Below the pieces are notes generated by a model. That model made no database searches and was not told the DNA's origin. It saw nothing but the letters and a program-made list of their open reading frames with translations. Shown piece by piece: positions 23,021 through 34,400 of a stretch of 64,000 nucleotides of DNA. The position numbers and the translations under genes were made by a program. Within the stretch, counting starts at the first letter, position 1. The number at the start of each line of letters is the position of its first letter. The stretch is from Istiophorus platypterus (Eukaryota > Chordata > Actinopteri > Istiophoriformes > Istiophoridae), in the NCBI GenBank assembly GCA_016859345.1, contig CM029124.1:20207480-20271479 (forward strand), in the 5' to 3' direction.

Positions 23021-26000
23021 GTTTTAAAATATTCACACTGCATCTAAATTTCATTAATTGACATTATACATCTCATTTATATGATTGTTATATTAGAACT
23101 CAAAAACAAAAACATTTCTATATTCCCCATATAACCATCGCTTCTGTTTTTTACATTTTAGTTTGTGTACAGCTTAAACAAACAAGATATATGTGTTCAT
23201 TCATAAAGTTTAGAGATGCAAAGCAAAACAATCTAGCAGTTAAAACTGAGGGCTTGTGCTAATGCCTTTATAAGTGAATGGCGCAATAACAACAATTGGT
23301 ATCACAGCTTATTATAACATACTTTTTGTAACGTTTCCTCTAGATTAAAATTAATTTATGTTTTGCTATGTCTGCATATAGTCATGTTCAGTCCTGCTAT
23401 AATTGCTCTAGATGCAAATTACCACATCTGACATAATGACTGGAGTGATGTGATTGCCTGACCTGCAGGGCAGAAAATTATTCAGACTGACATTAATTAT
23501 GCAAATCAATTGTGAAATCGCAATAAATAGGCTTTAAATGGCCAGAATTTCTCCAGGGAGCCTTCTCCACAACCACTTTATAAGATTTAAACTTCTTGCT
23601 TATGTGAAAACCACACACCTGCTAACAATCCTTTGTTTTAATTTGCATAATTCTTTTCGTAAATGAATTCTTGGAAAGATGCTTATTATAATAATGTGCA
23701 TATGCCTATGTGTGATCTGGACATTAGTGCAATTTATGTGATGGAGAGGGCCAAAAGTTGTCTATGAATCAGCATTTCTCATTTTGACAAAGGACATTGA
23801 AGATGATGCTGACGGTTGCTTAGAGTGCATGTTTCAGAGTGAGGTCATCTTCAGCAGAGCTGTTAGTTATATAAAAATGAGTACTGTGGAGAAGTTAGCC
23901 TCTGATAAGTAGAAGCACACCGATTATTGTTGAATGCTTTTAAAGTGTGAAGAGATGGCACTCTCACATTTTGGCACACACTGGTACATGAGTAAGTCAT
24001 TTAGCGGTGTTGTCCTAAAAGGAACTCCCTAGATGTCAGTCACATCAGAGAGAAAGGACAGAGAACATTTGTGAAGTCAGTGCTCAAAAACAAAGACGGA
24101 GACATGCACAGAAGCAAGTGCTGCTGCACCAGCATTAGAGCTTCAAACTGTGCCTTTGAAGAGAGATGTAGGCCTGGAGTCTGACAAATGTGTGCGGAAA
24201 AAATGAGTAATATTTATTCCATCTCTTTGAAATACAAATCTCATGGCCACTGCAAACAAATAACAGGATGCTAGGGAAATAAAGCTGGGTATATGTGCAC
24301 ATCAGTTATGTAAACATTGTAAACAAACCAACTACCTCTAGCATACAGTACTGTATGGGAATTGTCTATGGACTAGTGAGCACTTCTGTAATCTTGATGA
24401 TTTTTTTTCCTCTTTACCTAATTTTAAGATAAAAAAAAAGTTTTCACAAAATCGTTCAAAATCGCACAAAAATACAATAAGATATATGACTATATATTTT
24501 CCTCATAGAAGCAGGTATACAAATAATACATGCTTTCATTTATTGAATTCTTTAGTTATACTTCTCTGATATTAAGGCGAACTTCTGAATGTTACTTTTG
24601 ACACATATTATCACCTTATAAATGTGTCATAGATGATGGACTAGCAAACTATTGTCTATTTATACATGCAACAGATACAGAGCAATATTAGCATTAATTT
24701 GGAGTCATGTTTTTGGCCAACAGACAAACTTGAGTCCAATACTCACTTCAACTTTAGTTCTGTTTTGTATGTTCTGGGAAGTATCCGGGTCTCTAGCTAC
24801 TAAATGCTCCATTATCTTTATCTATTTATTCGTTTGTTTATTTAACAGGGACCATACAAATGTTGCATACAGTAGTGAAGCAGATGTAATGTATATAGGG
24901 CATCTAGCCAAAGCTATTTCACTGGTTAGGCTTAAGGTTATGACACCCAGATAAATAACTTCATAAATAAAATCAGCATAAAAACATCAGGATAGCTGAA
25001 TGTCTACATGTGTATATGCATGTGTCCACGTGTGTATTGTACATTACTGTGTTACCACTAACATCTATTCAGGCACAATAGTGTGTGTGTCTGATTTTAA
25101 GTATGAATAAAGTATGTAGGTATAGATTTTGTGAAACTAACAATCCAATCAATGTTGTTCAGTGTTCACATATTTGTTGTTATTTAAGCCATTGTTTCAT
25201 GTGTGGTAGAGACTGTGATGTGGGATGTATACATATAGATTTTGAGCTGCTTTTATACATGGACTAATCAAAAGAAAACTGTTTAAATTGCCTTTGATAG
25301 TCTTGGACTGTTTCCCAACATGGGCATCCAACCTGAGTTTAGAATTCAAAACGACACCTAGATATTAAAAGTCACTCACTGTTAGCTGGAGGTTAAAATT
25401 GCCTGTCTGCATTTTGGTGTTGGCCAGGTTGTGGAAAATTAGTTTACTGGAGCTTTTTGCTAAAAATAGCTGACTGCTACCACGGAAATCAAGACTGATG
25501 ACAGTGTAGTTTTTGAGGTTTCACACCAAAACTGCAAAACTACACCAAAACTACAACGAAACACTTAGCTAAAAGTGGTTAAAACACTCCATCGAGCTGA
25601 GGGCATACTCCTGCACAGTCAAGTAATACATGAACAGCATTTTTCACATTACACTCTAATTTTTTCCTTTATTCATTAAAAAATTGATTAGCACGTCTTA
25701 AAAATAGCAGTCTCAACTATTTCAATCATGGTTGATCAGGCAAAACCTGTAGTTACTGGTGGTGACAGCAAATGTTTAAAACTATGTTATGTTCAATACT
25801 GTTTAATATTACAGGTCACAGAAATCTGGGGACAGCAAAACAGACTGTTTCAATAAAGAAGTCAGGCAATAATTGGCCTTTTCCATCATTCTTCGAGCAG
25901 TCATGCTCCACGCGGCATGACTCTGCCACAGGGCACAATGAAAGGAGTTGGTTACTTCGCTGAGAATTTAATACAGCATTTTTTCCTAAATTATTTCCAA

Positions 26001-27999
26001 AGACACCCAGTTCGTAATACTGCAAATATATCAATATTGCATTACTTTCATCAGTGGGCCAAAGTCTCAATCTTCATCGTGTCATTGTGTTAGCTCATTC
26101 AGCAATAGATGGATGGTGAAATGAAAATCTCAAAGATTGCCACTATATTTGTAACATTTTGAGAATTACCTCTGCATCCCCCTGCCAGCTCCTCACAACA
26201 CTGGCCAGGTTCAGGAAAGCTGGCTGTAATATGAGACACAAGCCTGACAGTGAAACCATTTTCGATCCATGCCTCTAGTGAGAAGAAAAACCTCCGTGGG
26301 TGGAAAATAGATCCAAAGCATCCGAGAACACCTCCACTTCTCCTCTGTGGCTCTGAGAACAGCAGCCCCTCCTTTTTATATGTCTCTCACTATTGCATGT
26401 TAAAACATGTTGTAGTTTACATTTGTGACACTTTATCATTGATGTAATATTTAGTTAAACATACACAAACATCTATCATATCCCATTAGTGGAAGAAGAA
26501 GATATGGTTTACCGTAATGAATTATTCATAACTCAATAAAGCTGCACCACAAAGGTTAGCATGTTGATCTGGAGTCTGCTCCTCTGAATCTCTTTAAAAG
26601 ATTATTTCTTATTCAGCAGGCATCATTAACCATAATTAAGTTGCTCTTTGCAGGGACAGAACTGGGCCACCAATCTGTGACTCTATGTGATTAGAGTTTA
26701 ATTCTGGCTGCATTTGTTGCTGCACATTTAATTTGACTTGGGTCTCATGAGCCATTAAACAAAGTAATCAAACTAGTTTAGAGAGAAATTCATGGCATTT
26801 TCTCACAACAATCCAACCATGTACATGTGCACATTATTTGCATGTTCCAATGTTTATCTCTATACTTAAGTCATAATAGAATTTAGAAAATGGAGAATTT
26901 CTTTCTGGTTGATCCAGCAGCCACATGTTCGTTGTTGCAGATATTATTTACATTTCTATTTTATCTGATCCCGGAATAACATTGGATTTATCTTTTACAT
27001 GTCAAAGACAAAGATGCTGCAGGACTGAGACATTCACAGAAGAGCTCCTTTGGTGAAGACTCTTTGCAGTGACAATGGAGAGGGATGATGAAAAATATCT
27101 CCATTGCCAAATGCCAAGCGTGATAATAACAGTGACAGTCGCTATCCTGAGGAAGAAATGTTCTCTTACATTTTAGGATTAAATACTGTGCTTTGCGAAT
27201 TTAAACAGCTTAAATCCAGCTATAAGCTTGAAAACACACAAGCTTTGTAGCTGCTACAAAAGGATGAAAACAGATGTGAAAAGCTTAAAGTACACTTCCT
27301 TTTAACTCATGCATGTACTGTATACTTCATTGCATTAGAGCAACACTATCCACTGTCCTCAACCTCCAAGTTCATGTCCTTTTCTCCATTAATCCCTCTG
27401 AAAGAGTAGGGATGATTTGACACACAGCCATTTGAGAGAAGCTGGTTTTGGACACATGCATTATGCACATGCAAAAAAAGCAGGTCCCAGCTGCTATAGG
27501 CATAAATGTGGTCTAAATATACTGTAGGTCAGGAGCCTCTTTCAGTGCTACTTGAAATGTGACAGAGGTAAATTGGTCAGGATCTCTCGAGGAGTGGCTC
27601 ATCAGGGTCAGAACTATTAGTATGTCTTACTCTGGTTATCAGTTGAGTAATTGCACGAGTAAAACCTGAACCACAGTTGGTTACAATGAAAACGAGGCAA
27701 AAAAAAAACATGACTATGTTGACTATGTAGTTTGTTTGGTTTTTATTATCTGAAAAATGGTACAATAGACAATTTTACTGAGCTGACACTGAGCTGTTCC
27801 CTCTTCATTATCATCTCTCTGTACATAGTGAAAGGAGCTGGTGGAAGTCATTTGCTGGGAACCACACACTGAATAATTCAAGGGAAAACTTCTTGGTAAT
27901 AGGGCTGTAACACATAAATTGGAAATGAACTTACTTTTAAGGGATCCTTAAATGTGCTTTTGAATGTTGATAATGAATTTATAGTAATGTTATAATTTG
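23021..27999. other. Intergenic; octamer-bearing block, no gene
   Basis: No gene. About 23440-23700 is a complex AT-rich block with two perfect POU octamers. About 24780-25450 looks like worn mobile-element DNA (TTTATTTAACAGGGACCAT and a block with GACACCTAGATATTAAAAG), but I cannot assign a class. About 26.5-26.85 kb is another non-repetitive ATTA-rich block. Confidence 0.4.
23440..23700. promoter_or_regulatory. Candidate enhancer with two POU octamers
   Basis: ATGCAAAT at 23499-23506 and its reverse complement ATTTGCAT at 23641-23648. The second is preceded three bases upstream by CTTTGTT (23631-23637), a SOX-type word. A homeodomain-type CATTAATTATG overlaps the first. Pattern only; no evidence of activity. 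Confidence 0.25.
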
Positions 28000-28285
28000 G
28001 AGAGAGTTTGGCTTGCTATAAGTCTTGAGTTTGTTTCTATTATAATCACTGTTTGTACATCTACTTCTGTACAAGTAGAGAGTCTAGGAAACAAAAACTT
28101 GCCCTCTGGGTCCTTCAGCTGTTTCCGTTGGTCACAAACCAGTTGTTCCAGACTTTATGCCAAGCTAAGCTAACTGCCCGCTGGCTGTAGCTTCATATTC
28201 AGCATACAGACAAGAGAGTTTTATAGATTTTCTTTTAAATATTAGGGAGGGATTAAGCGTATTTCCCCAAATGTTGAACTCTCTG
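28000..28285 (-). repeat. Dispersed repeat family A, copy 6 (reverse)
   Basis: On the plus strand: GACTTTATGCCAAGCTAAGC, TAACTGCCCGCTGGCTGTAG, CTTCATATTCAGCATACAGA and TATTTCCCCAAATGTTGAAC. These are the reverse complement of the family A consensus (AGCTACAGCC, TTAGCTTAGC, TAAAGTC). Confidence 0.7.
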
Positions 28286-30879
28286 TAACCCCCACTCCCT
28301 GCTCCTCTCTTTTTCAAAAGCTACAATGAACACTGCACTTTGACGTCTGGGAAATTTCTATTTGAAATAAGGATTTTACTTCTCATTTCTATTCAAGTAT
28401 AAACCCTTACAACTATAGGAATGCCTGTCCAGCAGAATGTAAAAATGAAAAAGTCAACAAATTAACCCCTCTTTTTGCCTGTAGCTGTGTGGTCATGCAT
28501 AAAGGGGGTTCTAATGATTGAATTGGATGAAAGAGCCTGAACATTACCTCTTCTTCAGAGCTCCACATCAGCTTGTTCACAAGAGACAAAAGGTTATTAT
28601 GCTCAGTGAACCACTGCAGCATGACTGAAGAGTATCAGTCAAGGTATAATGATATTGAATTGTCTATGGATGTGTGAGTTGTGCTGGTACAGAACTCTGT
28701 CTGAAGTGCTGATGTCTTTGACAGTTAAAAGCCACTTGGAAATTCATTATGGAGCCAATTCAAAGTAGGTTGAGTGTAATTCTATAGTAATTACATCTAA
28801 GGAGAGTACAGCAGTGGACGCTTGTGAATGCAAGTGGCTTTGTCAAAAGATTGAAGGCCCATATGCTCCCTTCAATGACTCCACTCAGTAGAACCTATTA
28901 TGTTCATTGCCTCATATTAAAATGAGAGAAAAATGCATGGGAGAAGAGAGAGAGAGAGAGAACGACAGAAAGAAGACAGTGTGACAGGCTTTCCTTCCTC
29001 AAAACATACTGGACCTAGATTTGAGGATCTCTTGTCAGTAAAGCCTGTGCCTACTGATATTTACAACGCATATTGAAATTGTTTTTTTCCTGAGTAAATT
29101 CAAATGCCATCGGCCTGTTCTGTTAATTGGATTTCACTCGTTATTTTTAAGTGTTACTAGTGTGAAGGCTCACTTCCAGGCACATTTTAGAATGCGTAAA
29201 AATATTCTGCTATGATTAATATTTTGTTTAACATGGTTTTCCCCACATAAAAAGGACTTGAAGCACATCTATACTAATTTCCTCATTGAGAAATTCTGGC
29301 TCAGGCTTTGTGCCCAGCCCAGGGCTGTGTACAGCAAAACGGAAACATCAGAGACATTCAGCCATACATGTTTGAGCTTCATACACACCCAGACTCAGAT
29401 GAGGAGTCTGTTGTGCACCTAAATCAGTGACCAGCAGGCACATCAGAACGACAGGTGGTTATGTTGTTTTTTTTATCTTGTTAGCTTTTAACTGGCAGTG
29501 GCTGACAAAGCACTGAGGCACAGCTAAGCTTTCCTCATGAATGGTCGCAGGGACATGAGCTGATGTGGAATTGTGATAGGAAAACATTCCAAGCTTTTAT
29601 ACTGCAGTAGACAAAAGCTCTCCATTTCCCCTGCACATCTGTGCCCGAATAATTACAAAATGTCTGATGTGCGAGGACAGGAGAAAACCCGCCACACGGG
29701 ATCTTTGCAGAAGGGCGTGTCTGCTGGTGTGACATCACTATGGATGTGTGGACCCTCTGGGATGCGTTGAGCATTGAGCAAGCATCAGTGGTTGTGCTAA
29801 TGCAACATCTTGCTCTCTGTACTGACAAGTCCACTCTGTGCTTCTCTCATTGGTACACTGCAGTTCCTTGGTGGATACACTCAGCCATGGTGGTGACTTG
29901 ACTTATTTTGCTCACGATATGTCTTGAATAATGTCCCCATGGGTCACTGGTGATTCAAGTGTTTTCCAACATAACAGCATTATTACACTGCTGTTCGTCT
30001 GCAGCCATATATATACTGGGAACTACACCTTGCAGTGGGCAGTGTGACAACATACTGTATTTCTGGAAAATGAACCACTGACCTCAGTACTTACTGTTCT
30101 TCTTTTATATCGCCCTTGGGGTGAAAAAGGGAAAAAAATTTATTGCACTTCCAGACTACAACATAAACCCTGACGATTACATCAAAATGAGTATAGAGCG
30201 TCATCTATACTTGAATGAAATACCTTGAAACTGTGTATGAACAGGACGAGTGAGTCAGAAGAAGAGCTGCAGCATATAATTAAAATATTCCTAGAGTCTG
30301 TGTGCCATGCACCACCTCAACATGCACTCTCGTGTCTTCTGTTATTTGAGACAGATCTGCTATTTTGAATCAACCTGTAGGCACAGAGAAATTAGGTCAG
30401 ACATAAAGAACATAGCTGCAGGAATCCAACATTTCGACACTGACATTTCTCTGTGGACAGAACGAGAACAACCAGTGAAGGAGAGACCCTTAAAATGTCA
30501 CAGTAGGACACACAACAACACACAACAAAGTTTGCAGAGTCGCTGTGTCGTCCTCATTTGGTATGAAACCATATGTCTGGTAAGATGGGAAGTGATTTCA
30601 CCACTGCCAGCTCTTCCAACAGAGGCTGCCCGGGATTAAAAAAAAAAAAATCATAACAACACGTCGCTCTTGATTCATTGAAGACTTAATCAATTCCAAC
30701 CCTGTTAGTCACAATAAAACGGGAGAAAGTTGGTCCTTTCGTTTCAGAATAAAAGTGTGAAATATTAGAGCGTGTACGACATGAAATAAAAGGAAAACAA
30801 CAAATCGTTTTTTGAGTTGATTGATTTATTATGGAATATGCCATTTTATTCTCAAACGCCCCTCCATCACGCGTCAGGA
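28286..30879. other. Intergenic upstream of opn3, nothing recognised
   Basis: A short GA run at 28940-28960, otherwise unremarkable. An open frame of 110 codons at 30307-30639 has no motif, no homolog I know and no coding-type composition; I treat it as chance. Confidence 0.45.
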
Positions 30880-31163
30880 TCAGATTTGAATACCCAGTTG
30901 AACAAGGCCCGTTTTCGCGTCCAAAGACGCGGGGCCACAGCGACTTTACTTTGAAAGCGCGGCCGGCGGCGGGACGTCCACGACGCGTCCGCTTGACGCC
31001 GTCACGTTGACCCACTTTCGGAGATCTGCGGTCTCGGGATGGTTTGAACGGGCGGCGCGAGGAGCGCGTGGAGGAGCGCGTGGAGGTGCGCCTCGGAGCC
31101 CACGGTCACCCGTGTCCAGGGCGCGCGCCGCACCATGCTGGGAACCGGGTTTTCATCCGCGCG
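30880..31163 (+). promoter_or_regulatory. opn3: CpG-rich opn3 promoter and 5' UTR region
   Basis: CpG density rises sharply from about 30.88 kb and stays high into exon 1, unlike the AT-rich surroundings. It contains a near-palindromic CRE-like TGACGCCGTCA and GC-rich boxes (GGCCGGCGGCGGGACGTC). A 12-bp unit (GAGGAGCGCGTG) is tandemly duplicated at about 31059-31082. No TATA box found; the start site is not determinable. Confidence 0.55.
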
Positions 31164-31167
31164 ATGA
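31135..31167 (+). promoter_or_regulatory. Upstream ORF overlapping the opn3 start (ATGA)
   Basis: ATG at 31135 in a good context (CACCATGC, purine at -3) opens a 10-codon frame whose TGA (31165-31167) overlaps the opn3 ATG (31164-31166) as ATGA. If it lies in the mRNA, opn3 translation would need leaky scanning or reinitiation. Confidence 0.5.
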
Positions 31168-31482
31168 ATCCAGCCAACGAAACCGGAGCCGGGAGAAGCG
31201 CGGAGCGTTTCGTCTTCGCCGTCGGCACCTACAAACTTCTCGCCTTCACCATCGGCACCATCGGAGTGTTCGGCTTCTGCAATAACGTGGTCGTGATCCT
31301 ACTCTACTGTAAATTCAAGAGGCTCCGGACGCCAACCAACCTCTTGCTGGTCAACATAAGTTTGAGCGATCTCCTGGTTTCTCTCGTCGGAATAAACTTT
31401 ACGTTCGCTTCGTGCGTAAAGGGCGGATGGATCTGGAGCCAGGCGACGTGCATCTGGGACGGATTCAGCAACAGCCTATTTG
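31164..31482 (+). CDS. opn3: opn3 exon 1
   Basis: ATG 31164 to donor GTGAGA at 31483. It codes for the glycosylated N-terminus through TM3 start (CIWDGFSNSLF) and ends with one base of the Gly codon. Confidence 0.95.
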
Positions 31483-34400
31483 GTGAGAGAAATAAAACGA
31501 GGGACGTTTGTCAGTGTTTCTAATTAAACTTCTTTTTTTACCAGAACAGTTGTAGACGAATGTATTGAAGTGATCATCCTCACTGGGTCTGAGCGTTCGT
31601 TTCTCACCGTGGGCAAAAAAAATCTAAATCTGACATAATTTCGAATGTGAGAAAATGCAATCTGATGTAATGTAATCATTTAAAAAGCAGAGAAAACTCA
31701 TACACAGTATAGATTAATGCTGGAAAATATTTTTTCTTTATTTATTTAATAAAGAAATAAACTAATGTATAATTAAATTCTTCCTCACAGAATCTAAAGA
31801 GGGTTAAAATTCGGACTGGCTCAAAAACGGTTTTCTGACTCTCTGGTCTCCCCCCATGAGGAGCTACAGTGAAAACTGTCGATCTTGCAGGACTTCCAGC
31901 CTATTTCTTCTGTTCTTATGAGACGTTACATTATGCTTTGTTCTGTTTTGTCTCATATTTTATGCAAAGTCAGTATCTTCTGCAGGGGCCACCGCTTCGT
32001 GCTGGGGGATGTTTGTTGTCACCCCCATTGTGCTTCCATTTGACTGTAACACGATTGTCCATTTATTCACAGCATAACTGTGCTCGGCAAGTGTAGTGTG
32101 AACGGACGCCCGCGGTCGTTCTCCTGGTCCCAGCCCTGTAGGCAATACAGCTCAGGAGGATGGATGTGTGATAATTAGCTCATTAGTGCAAACCTTCTGC
32201 TGCTTCACCAGCAAACTAAACACAGAGGTGCAGGGGAGGGCTGCCCTCTTTCTCTACCCTCCCTCTGACCTTTGATTGACATTGGCTTCTTTTGCACATT
32301 ATTTGGAGCAAACGTTTACCCGACATTGTCACCTGGCACCACAGTTGGTAACACTGCAGCTTTTGGTTTGTTGATCTGGTTTGCATTCCAAATACTGTAT
32401 GAGAACTTCAAATCTAAATCGTACAAAGTTGCTGTTTACAAACAGATTTATGGTTAATATTTGTTATCCAAGTTGTATACGAATGCCTCCTTTCATCACT
32501 GAGATGACATTGAACAGAAAGGACGTGGTGTCCGTCTGCTTTGGCCCCACCTTTAGAAGGGCACGACAAAACTGGCAGATAATGGAGATTTCAATTACAG
32601 TGACAACACATCCTGAGAGCTCACCAGCCCCTTCACAGTAAAGTATCACAGTTTAAAAACTACATGTATTCGGTGTGGTGCTTTTATATGTCCAAACCAA
32701 AGGTCATAAGGGACGACTAGCCATGGCAAGATTTGGTATGAACAACACAATTCGTTTTTTTTTTTAGCCTTGCTCCCAGCACCTACTGATTAAATGACTA
32801 AAAGAGATATTGCTGACACAGCAATATAAAAAATTGAGGTGCACTAAAATAAATCTCACAGCTCTGTGTCCTCTAGTCCCCTGTACATGAACGCGCCCTC
32901 ATCTCTGCGCCTTATCAAATGCATTACCCAGCAGAGGTTGGTGTCAGTGTGACCGACACACACTCATGGGCCACACAGGGGCCACAGGGCTGCAGCAGTA
33001 AGCCAAAGCAGCTCTGTAAACTCACGTCCTTCCTACTGTAACCTTAGCTGGGTAACTGCTCAGGCTCAGTGCATGATGTAAAAAAACACCCTGTATTGTG
33101 TGTTTGTTCATTGTGTGTCCACTTGTGTCCCCATGGAGTCCTCATGAATTTAGCGATTAATTAATTACAGAGGTGAAAAGGGTACTAGGGTATGTAATAG
33201 GGTAGATATATAGCTTATGTGAGTGTGTGTGGTGTGCGATGTGTATTGACAAAAAAAAAGATGCCAAATCAATTTTAGATACTGTACTGTGACATGGCTT
33301 GCTCTTTAGGTTACATGCCATATAAAAGCGAGAACAAAATGAAGCACAAGAGGAACATGAGAGCTGCATATCTAAATATAAGCTGTACTCAGCATTAGAA
33401 CCAGACCACATTAAATTTGTGTGGAAAACACAGGTTGTACAGTGCAGATGCGTGTCTGAGAGGTGTGTGTGGGAGTAAAGAGTCTTTCAATGAGTTTTCA
33501 AGATTTCACCACAAAATGCTTGAATGTGATGTTCAGTACCAAGATGTTCAGAATTCATTTATAGAGAGAATGATGAACCTTGTACTTTCTAAAGAGACGC
33601 TGAGTAGCCACTGACCCAGATCCTGCAGTGAGCGCTCCGCATTACTCAGCGTGGCTGTCTCTCTCCCCCCACTGCCAGGCATTGTTTCTATCATGACTCT
33701 GGCAGCCCTGGCCTATGAGCGCTACATCCGGGTGGTCCATGCCCAGGTCGTGGACTTCCCCTGGGCGTGGCGGGCCATTGCCCACATCTGGCTGTACTCC
33801 CTGGCCTGGACAGGGGCCCCTCTGCTGGGTTGGAACCGCTACACTCTGGAGATCCACCAGCTGGGCTGCTCTCTGGACTGGGCGTCTAAGGACCCAAACG
33901 ATGCCTCGTTCATCCTCTTCTTCCTCCTGGCCTGTTTCTTTGTGCCTGTGGGCATCATGATCTACTGCTACGGGAACATCCTCTATACAGTGAAAATGGT
34001 AAGACTTGCAGATGTAGTATTTTTTCTGTTTCGTTGTTAGCATATTTAATAACTTATGAATGTGTTAGGAGAATAAACAGACTGAACTGCATAGAATTGT
34101 GAATGAAAGGTTGCTGATCAAAATCCTTAGATGAAAATCTGTGACGGAAAATTAGACTTGACAGTAGAAAGTCAGGATTTGGCTCCTCCCCCACTAACAA
34201 GGTTTGGACTGAACTAATCAACAAAAGTTTGCCCTGCTGTAGCTGCTTATCATTACCGATGTAAAATAAAAAGTGGCATATGTCATTATTAGAACTGCAG
34301 CTGATAATCATTTTAATTATCAATTAATCTTTTGATCATTTTTCAATGAATGAATTTTGGTCTATATATCACACATACACTTTCATTTCAGCTTCTTTTA

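Noticed and set aside
30307..30639. 110-codon frame upstream of opn3
   Set aside because: No motif, family resemblance or splice context; length is within chance for this much sequence.
31044..31163. In-frame upstream extension of opn3
   Set aside because: It has no ATG and its Arg/Glu-rich translation comes from a GC-rich tandem repeat. The ATG at 31164 gives a normal opsin N-terminus.
33642..34043. 133-codon minus-strand frame opposite opn3 exon 2
   Set aside because: Antisense shadow of a highly conserved coding exon.
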